Source: Oscillospiraceae bacterium (lineage in GTDB: Bacteria > Bacillota > Clostridia > Oscillospirales > Oscillospiraceae). Taken from it: a DNA stretch of 5,431 nt. The first letter of the stretch is position 1. Every line of letters begins with the position of its first letter. Positions 1 through 5,431 of this stretch are shown piece after piece. The position numbers and the translations under genes were made by a program. The stretch lies in contig JAIRRO010000001.1 of the NCBI GenBank assembly GCA_031255955.1, positions 1-5,431 of the forward strand. The letters are read 5' to 3'. The notes beneath the pieces were generated by a model. That model searched no databases and was not told where the DNA came from. It saw only the letters and a list, made by a program, of their open reading frames with translations.

Positions 1-1
1 G

Positions 2-70
2 CCCGTATTCGCGACCGTGATGAGCCGGCGGAGGCGCATAAAGCGCCCGCCAGCGCGGCGGCGGGCGTAA
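2..70 (+). CDS. C-terminal tail of an upstream reading frame, cut by the window edge; probably the membrane/glycosyltransferase part of a glucan synthase-like protein
   Basis: This frame is open from the window edge to a TAA at 68-70. It encodes 22 residues: a hydrophobic start (PVFATVM) followed by a run very rich in Arg and Lys. From memory of the family, cyclic beta-1,2-glucan synthase-like proteins have just before the glycoamylase domain a final membrane segment ending in a Ser-Pro-hydrophobic-Ala-x-x-hydrophobic-Ser pattern. It is followed by a charged linker of about 20 residues. This fragment matches that pattern, lies at the expected distance and is in the same frame as the downstream domain. 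The stop therefore either truncates one ancestral gene or ends a separate upstream subunit. The competing frame (1-132) is also open but does not resemble the family. Too little is visible to be sure. Confidence 0.35.
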   Translation, partial: PVFATVMSRRRRIKRPPARRRA

Positions 71-1240
71 TTGCTTCGCTCGGCTCGGGCGGCGTATCGA
101 TATTTCACGGATTTTATCACCGCGGAGAATAACTTCCTCCCGCCCGATAATTTTCAGGAGCATATCGGGACGCCCGCGCGCCAAACCTCGCCGACGAACA
201 TCGGGCTTGCCCTGCTTGCCCCCATCGCCGCCGTGGAGCTTCGTTTGACAAATCAGCGCGCGGCGACGGCGCTTATTGGCGCGATGCTCCGCTCTGTGGA
301 GCGCCTGCCCAAGTGGCGCGGACATTTATATAACTGGTATGACGTCAGGACGGCGCGTGTGGCGCAGCCGAGATTTATATCCGCCGTCGATTCCGGCAAT
401 TTCGCCGTCTGCCTCGCCGCATTGGAGAGCGCGCTCATCGAATACGGCGAGCAGCCTCTCGCCGAGCGTGCCGCGCGGCTGTATCGCGATATGGATTTCA
501 CCGCGCTGTATGATAAAAATCGTCAGCTGTTTTTGGTCGGCGCCGGAGGAACCGCCGTTTATGACCGTATGGCGTCAGAAACCGTGCTGACGAGCTTTAT
601 CGCCATCGCGCGCGGGGAGGCGCCTGTGCGGCATTGGCGCGCGCTCTCCCGCGCCGCCGTTCGCGTCGGCGGGCGGCGTGGCATGGCGTCGTGGACGGGA
701 ACAATGTTTGAATATCTGATGCCGATGCTGTTTTTGCCGTATTACGAGCGCTCCCTGCTGCGCGCGGCGGCAAGTGTATGCGTGTACGCGCATAAAAAGG
801 CGGCGGGGCGCTCGCCGTGGGGCAGCTCCGAAAGCGCGTATTTTGAGTATGACGAGCGCGGCGGCTATAAATACAAAGCCCACGGCGCGGCGAGCATCGC
901 CGTGCGGCGCGGCATGGAGCGCGACGCCGTTATCGCCCCGTATGCCGGTCAGCTTGCTGTTGAGCTTGACCCCGGCGGCGCGACGGCGAACCTGCGCCGA
1001 CTTGAAAAGCTCGGCGCGTTCGGGCGGTACGGCTTTATGGACGCCGTCGATTTCACGCGGCGGCGTGTCGGAAAAACGCCGAAGCTTGTACCGATTTATA
1101 TGGCGCACCACATCGGAATGGGACTTATCGCAACGGCGAATTATCTGTCGGACGGCGTTTTCCGCCGATATTTTATGAGTCGCCGCGAAACGGAGGCGTT
1201 CTGCGAGCTCTTGGAAGAACGCGCGCCCGACGCTCCGTAA
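71..1240 (+). CDS. Glycoamylase-like (cyclic beta-1,2-glucan synthase middle domain) protein; possibly the 3' part of a disrupted gene
   Basis: The protein (389 aa) matches the glycoamylase-like alpha/alpha-barrel domain between the glycosyltransferase and GH94 parts of NdvB-type cyclic beta-1,2-glucan synthases. Motifs in order are LPPDNFQE (23-30), TSPTNIGL (39-46), GHLYNWYD (84-91), SAVDSGN (104-110), SWTGTMFEYLMP (207-218), PWGSSESAY (249-257), IAPYA (288-292), RYGFMDAVD (319-327) and MAHHIGM (344-350). In the family this domain acts on beta-1,2-glucan chains (glycosidase or transglycosylating cyclisation); the substrate here is inferred. There is no signal peptide or membrane segment. 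The region around 153-170 looks about 10 residues shorter than I recall for relatives, and the chain stops at the usual border with GH94, which is absent. The TTG start at 71 directly follows an in-frame TAA and has only a weak GGCGG-like ribosome site, so this may be a pseudogene remnant or a split subunit translated by re-initiation. The domain call is firm; the start and functionality are not. Confidence 0.75.
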   Translation: MLRSARAAYRYFTDFITAENNFLPPDNFQEHIGTPARQTSPTNIGLALLAPIAAVELRLTNQRAATALIGAMLRSVERLPKWRGHLYNWYDVRTARVAQPRFISAVDSGNFAVCLAALESALIEYGEQPLAERAARLYRDMDFTALYDKNRQLFLVGAGGTAVYDRMASETVLTSFIAIARGEAPVRHWRALSRAAVRVGGRRGMASWTGTMFEYLMPMLFLPYYERSLLRAAASVCVYAHKKAAGRSPWGSSESAYFEYDERGGYKYKAHGAASIAVRRGMERDAVIAPYAGQLAVELDPGGATANLRRLEKLGAFGRYGFMDAVDFTRRRVGKTPKLVPIYMAHHIGMGLIATANYLSDGVFRRYFMSRRETEAFCELLEERAPDAP

Positions 1241-1270
1241 AAATTTAATTGAAAATTAACAAGATTTATA

Positions 1271-1299
1271 TTAACAGCCGGGAAAATAAATGATATACT
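1271..1299 (+). promoter_or_regulatory. Sigma-A type promoter of the ymfF-ymfH-lgt operon
   Basis: The -35 box TTAACA (1271-1276) and the -10 box TATACT (1294-1299) are separated by exactly 17 bp, each matching the consensus at five of six positions. A TG dinucleotide at 1291-1292 makes it an extended -10. Transcription would start near 1306, leaving an AT-rich leader of about 80 nt. It lies in the only sizeable non-coding spacer before the operon. No convincing terminator for the preceding gene is visible in 1241-1270, so readthrough from upstream is possible. Confidence 0.7.
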
Positions 1300-1373
1300 G
1301 ACCGCGCAACAAGTAAGAATTTGAGTTACGCAAGAAATTAAGTGTGCAAAAAATATTTATGCAAAAAAATTAT

Positions 1374-1378
1374 GGAGG
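1374..1378 (+). promoter_or_regulatory. Ribosome binding site of the ymfF-like gene, supporting a TTG start
   Basis: GGAGG stands 10 nt before TTG 1389 and 19 nt before ATG 1398. The TTG is therefore the better start. The nearer ATG at 1380 cannot serve, because the next codon is TGA (1383-1385). Confidence 0.7.
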
Positions 1379-1388
1379 TATGTGAATT

Positions 1389-2711
1389 TTGCTGGACATG
1401 AAGAAAATCGCCCTGTCCCCGCGGACAAGTCTGACATATGTGGGCACGGACAAATTCAAAACAAGCTGCATTTCCGTGAATCTCATCACGCCGCTGCGGC
1501 GCGAGACGGCGGCGGCGAACGCCCTTATTCCGCAGGTGTTGCGGCGCGGCAGCGCGGAGCATCCCGATATGGACGCCATATCCAAGGCGCTTGACGAGCT
1601 TTACGGCGCGCGCGTCGAATATTTTCTGCGCAAAAAGGGCGAGTATCAATGCATCGGCTTCTACGCGGATTTTATCGACGACGACTTTGTCCCCTCCGGC
1701 TCGGGCGAGCGGATTTTAGAGCGCACGGCGGCGCTGTTGGGCGAAATACTGCTCTCTCCGCGCACGCACGGCGGCATTTTGTTTGATGAGTACGTAAACA
1801 GCGAGCGCGCGAATCTGATAGATGAGATACGCGCCGGAATCAACGACAAGCGCGCCTATTCCCGCGACGCGCTGCTGAAAAATATGTGCGCCGATGAGGC
1901 GTTCGGCGTCAACGTCCTCGGCACGGAGAACGAAGCGAAGGCGATAACCGCAAAATCCCTGACGGCGCAGTACAGACGATTGCTGGATTCCTCACGCGTG
2001 GAGGCGTTTTACTGCGGTTCCGCCGAGGCTCGCCGCGTGGAGTTGGCTCTCGGGGACGCTCTTGCGGGCTTGCCGCGCTCAATCGCCCCGCGCCTGCCGG
2101 AGACGAAAATACTCCTCACACCGCCCGCGCCGGAGCCGCGCCGCTTCGTTGAGCAGCTTGATGTGACGCAGGGCAAGCTGGTGCTCGGCTTCCGCCTTGG
2201 GGATACGATGCTCACGCCGGATTATGCCGCGATGTCGGTGTTTGACGCCGCGTTCGGCGGCAGCGTCTCATCAAAGCTGTTTTTGAATGTGCGCGAAAAG
2301 CTCTCGCTGTGCTATTACGCCAGCTCGTCCATCGAAAAGCACAAGGGCGTGATGCTGGTATCCTCCGGCGTGGAGTTTACGAATTTCACCCGCGCGCACG
2401 ACGAAATTCTGTCGCAGCTGGACGCGATAAAGCACGGCGATTTATCGGATTGGGAGCTGCTGTCGGCGAAGCGCGCCGTGGTGACAAACCGCCTTTCCGC
2501 GCTGGATAGTCCGTCCGGAATCGAGGGCGCATGCTTCGATCAGACGATTGCCGGCATAGAATATACCCCCGAGCAATTCGCGGCGCTCGCCGAAACGGTA
2601 AGCCGCGACGCCGTTATTGAAATCGCAAACAACGTGATATTAGACTCTGTGTATCTAATGGAAGGGCTCGGCGACAGTCAAGCCATAAAGGAGGGCGCAA
2701 ATGAAAAATAA
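1389..2711 (+). CDS. ymfF: M16 family (insulinase-like) non-catalytic subunit, YmfF type; often annotated EF-P 5-aminopentanol modification-associated protein YfmF
   Basis: The 440-residue protein has the two-domain layout and length of M16B peptidase subunits. The zinc motif HxxEH is missing: the corresponding place near residues 42-55 reads NALIPQVLRRGS, as in YmfF relatives. Other family landmarks are LDELYGARV (68-76), a helix around 135-150 ending LIDEIRAGINDKR, and in the second half FGGSVSSKLFLNVREKLSLCYY (289-310). The last carries Arg302 and Tyr309/310, the Arg/Tyr pair typical of the substrate-binding subunit of M16B heterodimers. There is no signal peptide, so it is probably cytoplasmic. 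The gene opens the operon and overlaps the ymfH-like gene by 11 nt, which fits production of equal amounts of two partners. The link to EF-P modification comes from the annotation of Bacillota homologues, and the peptide substrate is unknown. The TTG start is preferred over ATG 1398 on ribosome-site spacing. Confidence 0.88.
   Translation: MLDMKKIALSPRTSLTYVGTDKFKTSCISVNLITPLRRETAAANALIPQVLRRGSAEHPDMDAISKALDELYGARVEYFLRKKGEYQCIGFYADFIDDDFVPSGSGERILERTAALLGEILLSPRTHGGILFDEYVNSERANLIDEIRAGINDKRAYSRDALLKNMCADEAFGVNVLGTENEAKAITAKSLTAQYRRLLDSSRVEAFYCGSAEARRVELALGDALAGLPRSIAPRLPETKILLTPPAPEPRRFVEQLDVTQGKLVLGFRLGDTMLTPDYAAMSVFDAAFGGSVSSKLFLNVREKLSLCYYASSSIEKHKGVMLVSSGVEFTNFTRAHDEILSQLDAIKHGDLSDWELLSAKRAVVTNRLSALDSPSGIEGACFDQTIAGIEYTPEQFAALAETVSRDAVIEIANNVILDSVYLMEGLGDSQAIKEGANEK
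2688..2694 (+). promoter_or_regulatory. Ribosome binding site of the ymfH-like gene, inside the end of ymfF
   Basis: AAGGAGG ends 6 nt before ATG 2701 and lies wholly within the last codons of the preceding gene. It fixes the start of the ymfH-like gene. Together with the 11-nt overlap it suggests coupled but independently strong initiation. Confidence 0.75.
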
Positions 2712-4002
2712 AGGCTATGACGCGATACGCGAGCAGGTTTACAGCGACCGACTCCCGAACGGGATGCCCGTGTATGTGATTAAAAAAAGCGGGTTTCACA
2801 AGTCCTATGCCTTCTTCGCCACCGATTACGGCGGGGCGGACAGACGCTTTAAGTTCGGCGGGGAATGGATAGACACGCCGGAGGGCGTCGCGCACTTTTT
2901 AGAGCATAAAATGTTTGACACAGAGGACGGCAACGCCCTGACGACGCTCTCCGCCAACGGCGCGCAGCCGAACGCCTTCACCTCCAGCGGCATCACCGCT
3001 TATCACTTTGAAAGCACGGAAAAGTTTGAAGAAAACCTGAAAATCCTGCTGGAATTCGTCTCTGTTCCGTATTTCACAAAAGAGAGCGTTGAGAAAGAGC
3101 AGGGCATCATCGGACAGGAGATACGCATGACGGAGGACGACCCCGACCACGTTGTCTATTACGGCTTGATGAAGCTGCTGTTTCGGCACAATCCGGCGCG
3201 GTACAGCGTCGCGGGGACCATCGAATCCATCGCGGAAATCACCGACGAAACGCTTTATCGCTGCCACAAAATCTTTTACAACCCGTCCAATATGTGCCTC
3301 GTCGTCGCGGGGGATGTGGACCCCGAACGCGTGTTTGAAATCGCGGGCAGCGTGCTGGATATTCCGCGCGGCGCCGTGCCGGAGCGCGACTATGGCTTGC
3401 CCGAGCAGCGTGAGCCCGCGGGGACTCGCGTTGACGCCCAAATGGAGGTCTCGGAGCCGCAATTTTTGATAGGGGCGTCGGCGGAGATACCAAAGCGCGG
3501 AGAAGAACGCCTGCGCCGCGAAATAGTGGGTGAGCTGGCGGCAAGCCTCGTCGCGGGGAAATCCTCGCCGCTGTATCTGCGGCTGTATGCCGAAGGGCTG
3601 ATAAAGCCCGATTTCATCGACGCGTTTGAAACAACGGCGGGCATAGCCTACACGCTGTTCGGCGGCTCGTCGCCGGATCCTGACCGCGTGCTGACAGAAA
3701 TTCAATCGGAGCTGCGCCGCGTGCTGACGCCGGAGGCAAAGCCGGAGCTGGAAGCGCTATTTACGCGCATCAAAAAAGCCGAGTACGGCAGAATAGTCCG
3801 CTCGCTGGATTCCTTCTCCCGCTCGTGCTGGGGCGCCGCCGACGCATATTTCGCGGGGTACGACTATTTCACGGCAGCCGATACAATGAACAAAACGGAG
3901 CTTGCAGAGGTGCTGGATTTCATCGCGGAGAATATGAAACCTGAAAACCTCGCGCTATCGATAGTCTCGCCGAGAGCGGCGGAGACGGCAGCCGCGCTAT
4001 GA
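2701..4002 (+). CDS. ymfH: M16 family zinc metallopeptidase, catalytic subunit, YmfH type; often annotated EF-P 5-aminopentanol modification-associated protein YfmH
   Basis: The 433-residue protein carries the inverted zinc motif His65-Phe-Leu-Glu68-His69 in GVAHFLEHKMF. Glu133 and Glu140 in VEKEQGIIGQEIRM (130-143) fit the conserved downstream glutamates, with Glu140 the likely third zinc ligand. Also typical of the family are the segment NAFTSSGITAYHF (91-103) and FYNPSNMCLVVAGDVDPERV (192-211), which closes the first half. The second half has SSPLYLRLYAEGLI (288-301) but no matching Arg/Tyr pair, which sits in the neighbouring ymfF-like protein. The two are therefore best read as one heterodimeric protease, with this subunit performing zinc-dependent peptide hydrolysis. 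No signal peptide is seen. The stop codon overlaps the lgt start in an ATGA. The substrate is not known; EF-P maturation is an association from homologues only. Confidence 0.9.
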   Translation: MKNKGYDAIREQVYSDRLPNGMPVYVIKKSGFHKSYAFFATDYGGADRRFKFGGEWIDTPEGVAHFLEHKMFDTEDGNALTTLSANGAQPNAFTSSGITAYHFESTEKFEENLKILLEFVSVPYFTKESVEKEQGIIGQEIRMTEDDPDHVVYYGLMKLLFRHNPARYSVAGTIESIAEITDETLYRCHKIFYNPSNMCLVVAGDVDPERVFEIAGSVLDIPRGAVPERDYGLPEQREPAGTRVDAQMEVSEPQFLIGASAEIPKRGEERLRREIVGELAASLVAGKSSPLYLRLYAEGLIKPDFIDAFETTAGIAYTLFGGSSPDPDRVLTEIQSELRRVLTPEAKPELEALFTRIKKAEYGRIVRSLDSFSRSCWGAADAYFAGYDYFTAADTMNKTELAEVLDFIAENMKPENLALSIVSPRAAETAAAL

Positions 4003-4904
4003 CGCCTCCCGTTATCAAGCTGCCGCTGTTCGGCGACGCCTTTATGATAAATCCGCCGCGCGGCGTCACCGTGTTCGGCTTCACGATATATTTCTATGGG
4101 CTGATTATCACGATAGGCTTTATTCTCGCCGCGCTTTACGTGTACCGCCGCTGTGAGAGCTTCGGAATGACGCGTGACGACGTGATAAACATCTTCATCT
4201 GCGCAATCGCCGGAGGCTTGATAGGCGCGCGGCTGTACTATGTGGCGTTTAATCCGTCGGAATATTTCGGGGCGGGCAAATGGATGAACATCCTCAGCTT
4301 CCGCGACGGCGGCTTGGCGGTGTACGGCGGGATAATCTTGGGGGCGGCTGCCGCCGCTGTGTACAGCCTGATAAAAAAGCTGAAGCCCTCACGCGTCTTT
4401 GACGCCGGTGCGCTGGGACTTTTAATCGGGCAATCGATAGGACGCTGGGGCAACTTCCTAAACCGCGAGGCATACGGCACAGAAACCGCCCTGCCGTGGC
4501 GGATGGGACTTGAAACCTTCCCCGGCTCCGGAGAATTCAGATATGTCCACCCGACGTTTCTGTATGAATCGCTCTGGAACGCGCTCGGATTCCTGCTGCT
4601 GCACTTGTTTTCACGTAAATTCAAGCATCGGCGGGACGGAGAAATATTTCTGCTGTATTTGCTGTGGTACGGCGTCGGCAGAGCGATGATAGAGGGGCTG
4701 CGAACAGACAGCCTGTATATCCCCGGCACAGCCCTGCGCGTATCGCAAATACTCTCGGCGGCGCTGGCGCTGATATCCTGCGCGGCGCTCGCAGCAAACC
4801 GCGCGCGGCATAAAACACCCACACCCCCGGAAACGGAAACGCCCGGGGTTGATATAGGGAAAAACAATCAAAAAACGGAGGTACATGACAATGGCAACAT
4901 TTGA
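3999..4904 (+). CDS. lgt: Prolipoprotein diacylglyceryl transferase (Lgt)
   Basis: Lgt moves the diacylglyceryl group of phosphatidylglycerol onto the lipobox cysteine of prolipoproteins at the cytoplasmic membrane, the first step of lipoprotein maturation. The 301-residue protein has the family signature GRWGNFLNREAYG (148-160), including Arg149, Asn152, Asn155 and Glu157. It also has the early FYGLIITIGF segment (32-41), HPTFLYESLWN (184-194) and Arg235 in EGLRTDSL. Hydrophobic stretches near 29-49, 62-83, 104-124, 136-147, 186-205, 216-232 and 246-267 fit the seven-helix fold. Tyr109 in LAVYGG stands where E. coli has His103, a change I recall in other Gram-positive enzymes. The last ~33 residues after the final helix form a polar Pro/Thr/Glu-rich tail, partly because the frame runs through the next gene's ribosome site. 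The start lies in an ATGA overlap with ymfH and has no strong ribosome site of its own, so translational coupling is likely. Confidence 0.95.
   Translation: MTPPVIKLPLFGDAFMINPPRGVTVFGFTIYFYGLIITIGFILAALYVYRRCESFGMTRDDVINIFICAIAGGLIGARLYYVAFNPSEYFGAGKWMNILSFRDGGLAVYGGIILGAAAAAVYSLIKKLKPSRVFDAGALGLLIGQSIGRWGNFLNREAYGTETALPWRMGLETFPGSGEFRYVHPTFLYESLWNALGFLLLHLFSRKFKHRRDGEIFLLYLLWYGVGRAMIEGLRTDSLYIPGTALRVSQILSAALALISCAALAANRARHKTPTPPETETPGVDIGKNNQKTEVHDNGNI
4877..4881 (+). promoter_or_regulatory. Ribosome binding site of the small coiled-coil gene, deciding its start
   Basis: GGAGG lies within the last codons of lgt. It is 9 nt before ATG 4891 and only 3 nt before ATG 4885. The spacing favours 4891, although 4885 is in the same frame and would add only two residues. 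Confidence 0.65.
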
Positions 4905-5280
4905 GGATCTGAAGCAAAGAATCCGCGAGACGGCGGAGGTAATCGGCGACGTTTCAGTAGACCTGTATAAGCGCGCGGAGGAAAAAACGAAAATCCTCGC
5001 GAGAAAGGCGAAGCTGCAGGCTGAAAACGCTTCCGACAGAACGGCGCTGCGACGCATCTATCAGGAAATCGGCAAGGCGTACTACGAATCCCACAAGCTG
5101 TATCCCGAGCCGGAGCTTGAACAAAGCTGCACCGAGGTGACAACAACGCTTGAGCGCATCAAAGAACGCGACGCGGAAATCGCGGAGCTGCGCGCCGGAG
5201 ACGCCTCCGGCGAGGACGCGGAGGACGCGGACACGTTCGAGGACGCGGGGGAGGACGCGGAGGACGAGACGGGGGAATAG
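4891..5280 (+). CDS. Small coiled-coil protein with an acidic repeat tail, function unknown
   Basis: I do not recognise a named family for this 129-residue protein. Residues 1-65 are highly charged and probably helical (coiled-coil-like), ending in the segment LRRIYQEIGKAYYESH (53-68). That segment resembles small uncharacterised Clostridia proteins with an 'Y-x-E-I-G-K-x-Y/V-Y-E' block. A Pro-rich break (YPEPE, 71-75) leads to a second helix (about 80-101). From 104 the tail is almost only Asp, Glu, Ala and Gly, built from repeated Glu-Asp-Ala. There is one Cys (80), no signal peptide and no membrane segment. The gene overlaps the end of lgt by 14 nt, has a strong ribosome site and is followed by a terminator, so it is the last cistron of the operon. 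The amphipathic N-terminal region could bind a membrane or a partner, but this is only inference. The start at 4885 (131 aa) is the alternative. Confidence 0.8.
   Translation: MATFEDLKQRIRETAEVIGDVSVDLYKRAEEKTKILARKAKLQAENASDRTALRRIYQEIGKAYYESHKLYPEPELEQSCTEVTTTLERIKERDAEIAELRAGDASGEDAEDADTFEDAGEDAEDETGE
5212..5265 (+). repeat. In-frame GAGGACGCG repeats coding for the Glu-Asp-Ala tail
   Basis: Four perfect copies of GAGGACGCG occur at 5212-5220, 5221-5229, 5239-5247 and 5251-5259, the first two in direct tandem. A further GAGGAC at 5260-5265 continues as GAG instead of GCG. All copies are in the reading frame and each encodes Glu-Asp-Ala, so the tail looks built by short-unit duplication and may vary in length between strains. 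Confidence 0.75.
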
Positions 5281-5292
5281 GAAGGCAATGTG

Positions 5293-5331
5293 AAAAGGGG
5301 CGTTTTGGAAATCCAAAACGCCTCTTTTTTT
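5293..5331 (+). terminator. Intrinsic (Rho-independent) terminator of the operon
   Basis: The arms 5297-5308 and 5313-5324 form a 12-bp stem with one G-U pair and a 4-nt loop (AAAT, 5309-5312). They are followed by seven Ts (5325-5331). Four As at 5293-5296 can pair with the first Ts and give weak terminator activity for the opposite strand as well. It starts 12 nt after the stop of the small coiled-coil gene. Confidence 0.93.
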
Positions 5332-5353
5332 GGTTTGTTTTTTTCCATTTTTC

Positions 5354-5382
5354 TTGTGTTTTTGCGCTCGTTCTGCTATAAT
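5354..5382 (+). promoter_or_regulatory. Promoter of the next, downstream transcription unit
   Basis: A perfect TATAAT (5377-5382) is preceded by TG at 5374-5375, an extended -10. A poor -35, TTGTGT (5354-5359, three of six matches), lies 17 bp upstream. Transcription would begin near 5389. The remaining 40 bases show no clear gene: ATG 5390 reaches a stop after 12 codons, and ATG 5425 and 5428 lack a well-placed ribosome site. They are therefore probably leader sequence. Confidence 0.6.
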
Positions 5383-5431
5383 AGCCGATATGTTTCGGAG
5401 AGCAGCATCAAAGACGACAAACAGATGATGT

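Noticed and set aside
1..132. A second open frame at the left edge (44 codons to a TAA at 130-132).
   Set aside because: Its translation is Ala/Gly/Ser-rich and lacks family motifs, while frame 2 gives a better match to the membrane-exit segment. It overlaps the start of the glycoamylase domain in the wrong frame.
575..1111. Minus-strand open frame (178 codons) opposite the glycoamylase domain.
   Set aside because: It is Arg/Ala-rich, lacks any family motif and lies opposite strongly conserved sense motifs; a composition shadow.
1245..1259. TTAAT...ATTAA inverted repeat after the first gene, as a possible terminator.
   Set aside because: The stem is five A-T pairs with no T tract in the right place; too weak to call.
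1382..1594. A 70-codon frame starting at GTG 1382, closer to GGAGG than the ymfF start.
   Set aside because: Spacing to the ribosome site is only 3 nt, the product has no recognisable features, and it is out of frame with the clear M16 coding sequence.
2899..3705. Long minus-strand open frame (268 codons) opposite the ymfH-like gene.
   Set aside because: It is opposite a gene with clear M16 motifs, has no recognisable domain and no ribosome site, and is explained by GC-rich codon bias in the sense gene.
4238..4867. Minus-strand open frame (209 codons) opposite lgt.
   Set aside because: The sense strand carries the full Lgt signature; the antisense translation is low-complexity with no ribosome site.
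5390..5428. Possible short gene from ATG 5390 after the last promoter.
   Set aside because: It is only 12 codons to TGA, starts at about the predicted transcription start and has no ribosome site.

Overview
The window reads as a chromosomal segment of a Clostridia-like (Bacillota) bacterium with fairly GC-rich coding DNA. The grounds are strong GGAGG-type Shine-Dalgarno sites, AT-rich spacers between GC-rich genes, sigma-A-type promoters, and a gene pair (YmfF/YmfH-type M16 proteins) typical of Bacillota. A genus cannot be named from the sequence alone. All credible genes lie on the + strand.

Layout. (1) Positions 2-1240 hold the end of a large carbohydrate-enzyme locus. A 389-residue glycoamylase-like domain, of the kind found in the middle of cyclic beta-1,2-glucan synthases, is preceded in the same frame by a short piece that looks like the membrane-exit segment of such a synthase. 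The two are separated only by a TAA stop followed directly by a TTG. The domain also ends where a GH94 phosphorylase-like domain would normally begin. The locus is therefore either naturally split and shortened or decaying. (2) Positions 1241-1388 are an AT-rich spacer with a good promoter (TTAACA, 17 bp, extended TATACT) and a strong ribosome binding site. (3) Positions 1389-5280 form one tightly packed four-gene operon: ymfF-like, ymfH-like, lgt and a small coiled-coil protein with an acidic tail. Every junction overlaps (11, 4 and 14 nt). (4) A strong intrinsic terminator at 5293-5331 closes the operon. (5) A perfect extended -10 box at 5374-5382 starts a new transcription unit whose gene lies beyond the window.

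How the genes may work together. The two M16 proteins are probably the halves of one heterodimeric zinc protease: the second carries the HxxEH zinc site and the first carries the Arg/Tyr pair of the C-terminal half. Related pairs in Bacillota are annotated as associated with EF-P 5-aminopentanol modification. Lgt attaches diacylglycerol to prolipoprotein cysteines at the membrane. The last gene is unrecognised; its overlap with lgt implies co-expression. I see no CRISPR array, tRNA, rRNA, insertion sequence or phage gene. The most unusual points are the stop/start split of the glucan-synthase-like locus and the unnamed small protein at the operon end.
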